Shown here in pieces: positions 62,896 through 64,000 of a stretch of 64,000 bases of DNA. The notes beneath the pieces were generated by a model. It ran no database searches. It was given only the letters and a program-made list of their open reading frames with translations, and was not told the origin of the DNA. The translations under genes were made by a program, and so were the position numbers. The stretch is from Paraburkholderia solisilvae (GTDB lineage: Bacteria > Pseudomonadota > Gammaproteobacteria > Burkholderiales > Burkholderiaceae). The stretch's first letter is position 1. Every line of letters begins with the position of its first letter. The stretch covers positions 1 to 64,000 of the forward strand of contig NZ_CADIKF010000019.1 of NCBI RefSeq assembly GCF_902859875.1, written 5' to 3'.

Positions 62896-64000
62896 ATGGC
62901 GGACAAAAAAGGTTCGAACAGCGAGAAGCTGTTGTATTGCTCGTTTTGCGGCAAAAGTCAGCACGAGGTCAAAAAGCTGATCGCCGGCCCGTCGGTGTTC
63001 ATCTGCGATGAATGCATCGACCTGTGCAACGAAATCATTCGCGATGAAGCGGCGGGTGCCGGGCTCGAAACCGGTATGTCCAAGTCGGATTTACCGAGCC
63101 CGCAGGAAATCCGCGAAATTCTCGACCAGTACGTGATCGGCCAGGAGCGCGCGAAGAAGATTCTCGCGGTGGCTGTATACAATCACTACAAGCGTCTGAA
63201 GCATCTCGACAAGAAGGACGAGATCGAGCTCTCGAAGAGCAACATCCTGCTGATCGGGCCGACCGGCTCGGGCAAGACGCTGCTCGCGCAGACGCTCGCG
63301 CGCCTGCTCAACGTGCCGTTCGTCATTGCGGACGCGACGACGTTGACCGAAGCGGGCTATGTCGGTGAAGACGTCGAGAACATCATTCAGAAGTTGCTGC
63401 AAAACTGCAACTACGAGGTCGACAAGGCGCAGCGAGGCATTGTCTATATCGACGAAATCGACAAGATCAGCCGCAAGTCGGATAACCCGTCGATTACCCG
63501 CGACGTGTCGGGCGAAGGCGTCCAGCAGGCGCTGCTGAAGCTTGTCGAAGGCACGATGGCGTCGGTGCCTCCGCAAGGCGGTCGTAAGCATCCGAACCAG
63601 GATTTCATCCAGGTCGACACGACCAATATCCTGTTTATCTGCGGCGGCGCATTCGACGGGCTGGAAAAAGTCATCGTCGACCGTACCGAGAAGACCGGCA
63701 TCGGCTTCGGCGCAAGCGTGAAGAGCAAGCAGGACCGCGACGCGGGCGAGGTGCTGCGCGACGTCGAACCGGAAGACCTGATCAAATTCGGATTGATTCC
63801 CGAACTGATCGGCCGTTTGCCGGTGGTCGCGACGCTCGGCAAGCTCGATGAAGCGGCATTGATGAAAATTCTGGTCGAACCGAAGAACGCGCTCGTCAAG
63901 CAATACCATAAGCTGTTCAGCATGGAGCGCGTCGAGCTGGAAATCCGTCCTGCCGCGCTTCAGGCAGTTGCCCGCAAGGCGATCCGGCGCAAGACGGGCG
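62896..64000 (+). CDS. clpX: ClpX ATPase, N-terminal part (gene runs past window end)
   Basis: The unfoldase of ClpXP. 368 codons are present and no stop is reached. The zinc-binding domain has [14 protein letters not shown] and [12 protein letters not shown]; Walker A is [15 protein letters not shown], Walker B is [13 protein letters not shown], the IGF-type ClpP loop region is [12 protein letters not shown], and sensor segments follow ([12 protein letters not shown]). Begins at the ATG at 62896. Confidence 0.96.
   Translation, partial: MADKKGSNSEKLLYCSFCGKSQHEVKKLIAGPSVFICDECIDLCNEIIRDEAAGAGLETGMSKSDLPSPQEIREILDQYVIGQERAKKILAVAVYNHYKRLKHLDKKDEIELSKSNILLIGPTGSGKTLLAQTLARLLNVPFVIADATTLTEAGYVGEDVENIIQKLLQNCNYEVDKAQRGIVYIDEIDKISRKSDNPSITRDVSGEGVQQALLKLVEGTMASVPPQGGRKHPNQDFIQVDTTNILFICGGAFDGLEKVIVDRTEKTGIGFGASVKSKQDRDAGEVLRDVEPEDLIKFGLIPELIGRLPVVATLGKLDEAALMKILVEPKNALVKQYHKLFSMERVELEIRPAALQAVARKAIRRKTG

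Noticed and set aside
1..64000. CRISPR arrays, insertion sequences and rRNA operons
   Set aside because: No regularly spaced repeats, transposase genes or rRNA sequence were seen anywhere in the window.

Overview
The window is high-G+C chromosomal DNA from a betaproteobacterium of the family Burkholderiaceae (Burkholderia/Paraburkholderia-like). This rests on gene content and order: nlpD-rpoS, a class I polyhydroxyalkanoate (PHA) cluster phaC-phaA-phaB-phaR, a RisS/RisA (EnvZ/OmpR-type) two-component pair, ispD-ispF next to mfd, ahpC-ahpD, and tig-clpP-clpX. It is mostly housekeeping DNA, with one obvious accessory stretch at about 19.9-24.6 kb.

Layout. 0-2.4 kb: end of nlpD, rpoS and a PolB-like exonuclease. 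2.4-8.1 kb: an EEP-family phosphodiesterase, rlmD, bamD, then rluD-pgeF. 8.5-13.6 kb: PHA synthesis and its regulator PhaR. 13.6-14.3 kb: a HigBA-type toxin-antitoxin pair with a striking promoter. 14.5-19.9 kb: rimO, a KdgK-like kinase, an exported protein of unknown function, metC and serB. 19.9-24.6 kb: accessory island with an 85-bp ku fragment, a phosphoesterase/phospholipase C with a small membrane protein, a 3TM-type holin-like protein, a GH25 lysozyme and a frameshifted regulator relic. 24.6-29.1 kb: bacterial NHEJ genes (ku, ligD) and a small hydrophilic protein. 29.3-35.3 kb: exported protein, fetAB-type iron-export ABC transporter, an AsmA-family protein, a small hypothetical. 35.8-40.1 kb: a signalling cluster (histidine kinase, receiver-only regulator, hybrid kinase). 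40.1-44.6 kb: mscL, threonine/serine dehydratase, argE and a divergent M20 protein. 44.6-49.5 kb: mfd, ispD, ispF. 49.6-53.3 kb: ahpD, ahpC, risS, risA. 53.5-56.6 kb: a small exported protein, a DUF1501 protein, a squalene/phytoene-synthase-fold protein with degenerate motifs, and tRNA-Leu(UAG). 56.7-60 kb: a 45-residue His/Cys exported peptide, panE, a MarR regulator, glycerate kinase. 60.4-64 kb: tig, clpP and the start of clpX.

The genes fit an environmental bacterium that stores carbon as PHA, uses RpoS for stress, repairs breaks by NHEJ and defends against peroxides. The best candidates for new biology are the ku-flanked lysis-like island (phosphoesterase + holin-like + muramidase), the toxin-antitoxin operon with a predicted leaderless toxin mRNA but a near-perfect Shine-Dalgarno for the antitoxin, a probable pseudoenzyme of the squalene-synthase fold, an M20 protein with altered metal ligands, a His-rich mini-protein, and a perfect 12-bp hairpin in the tig leader. 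All assignments come from reading the sequence; no database search was run.
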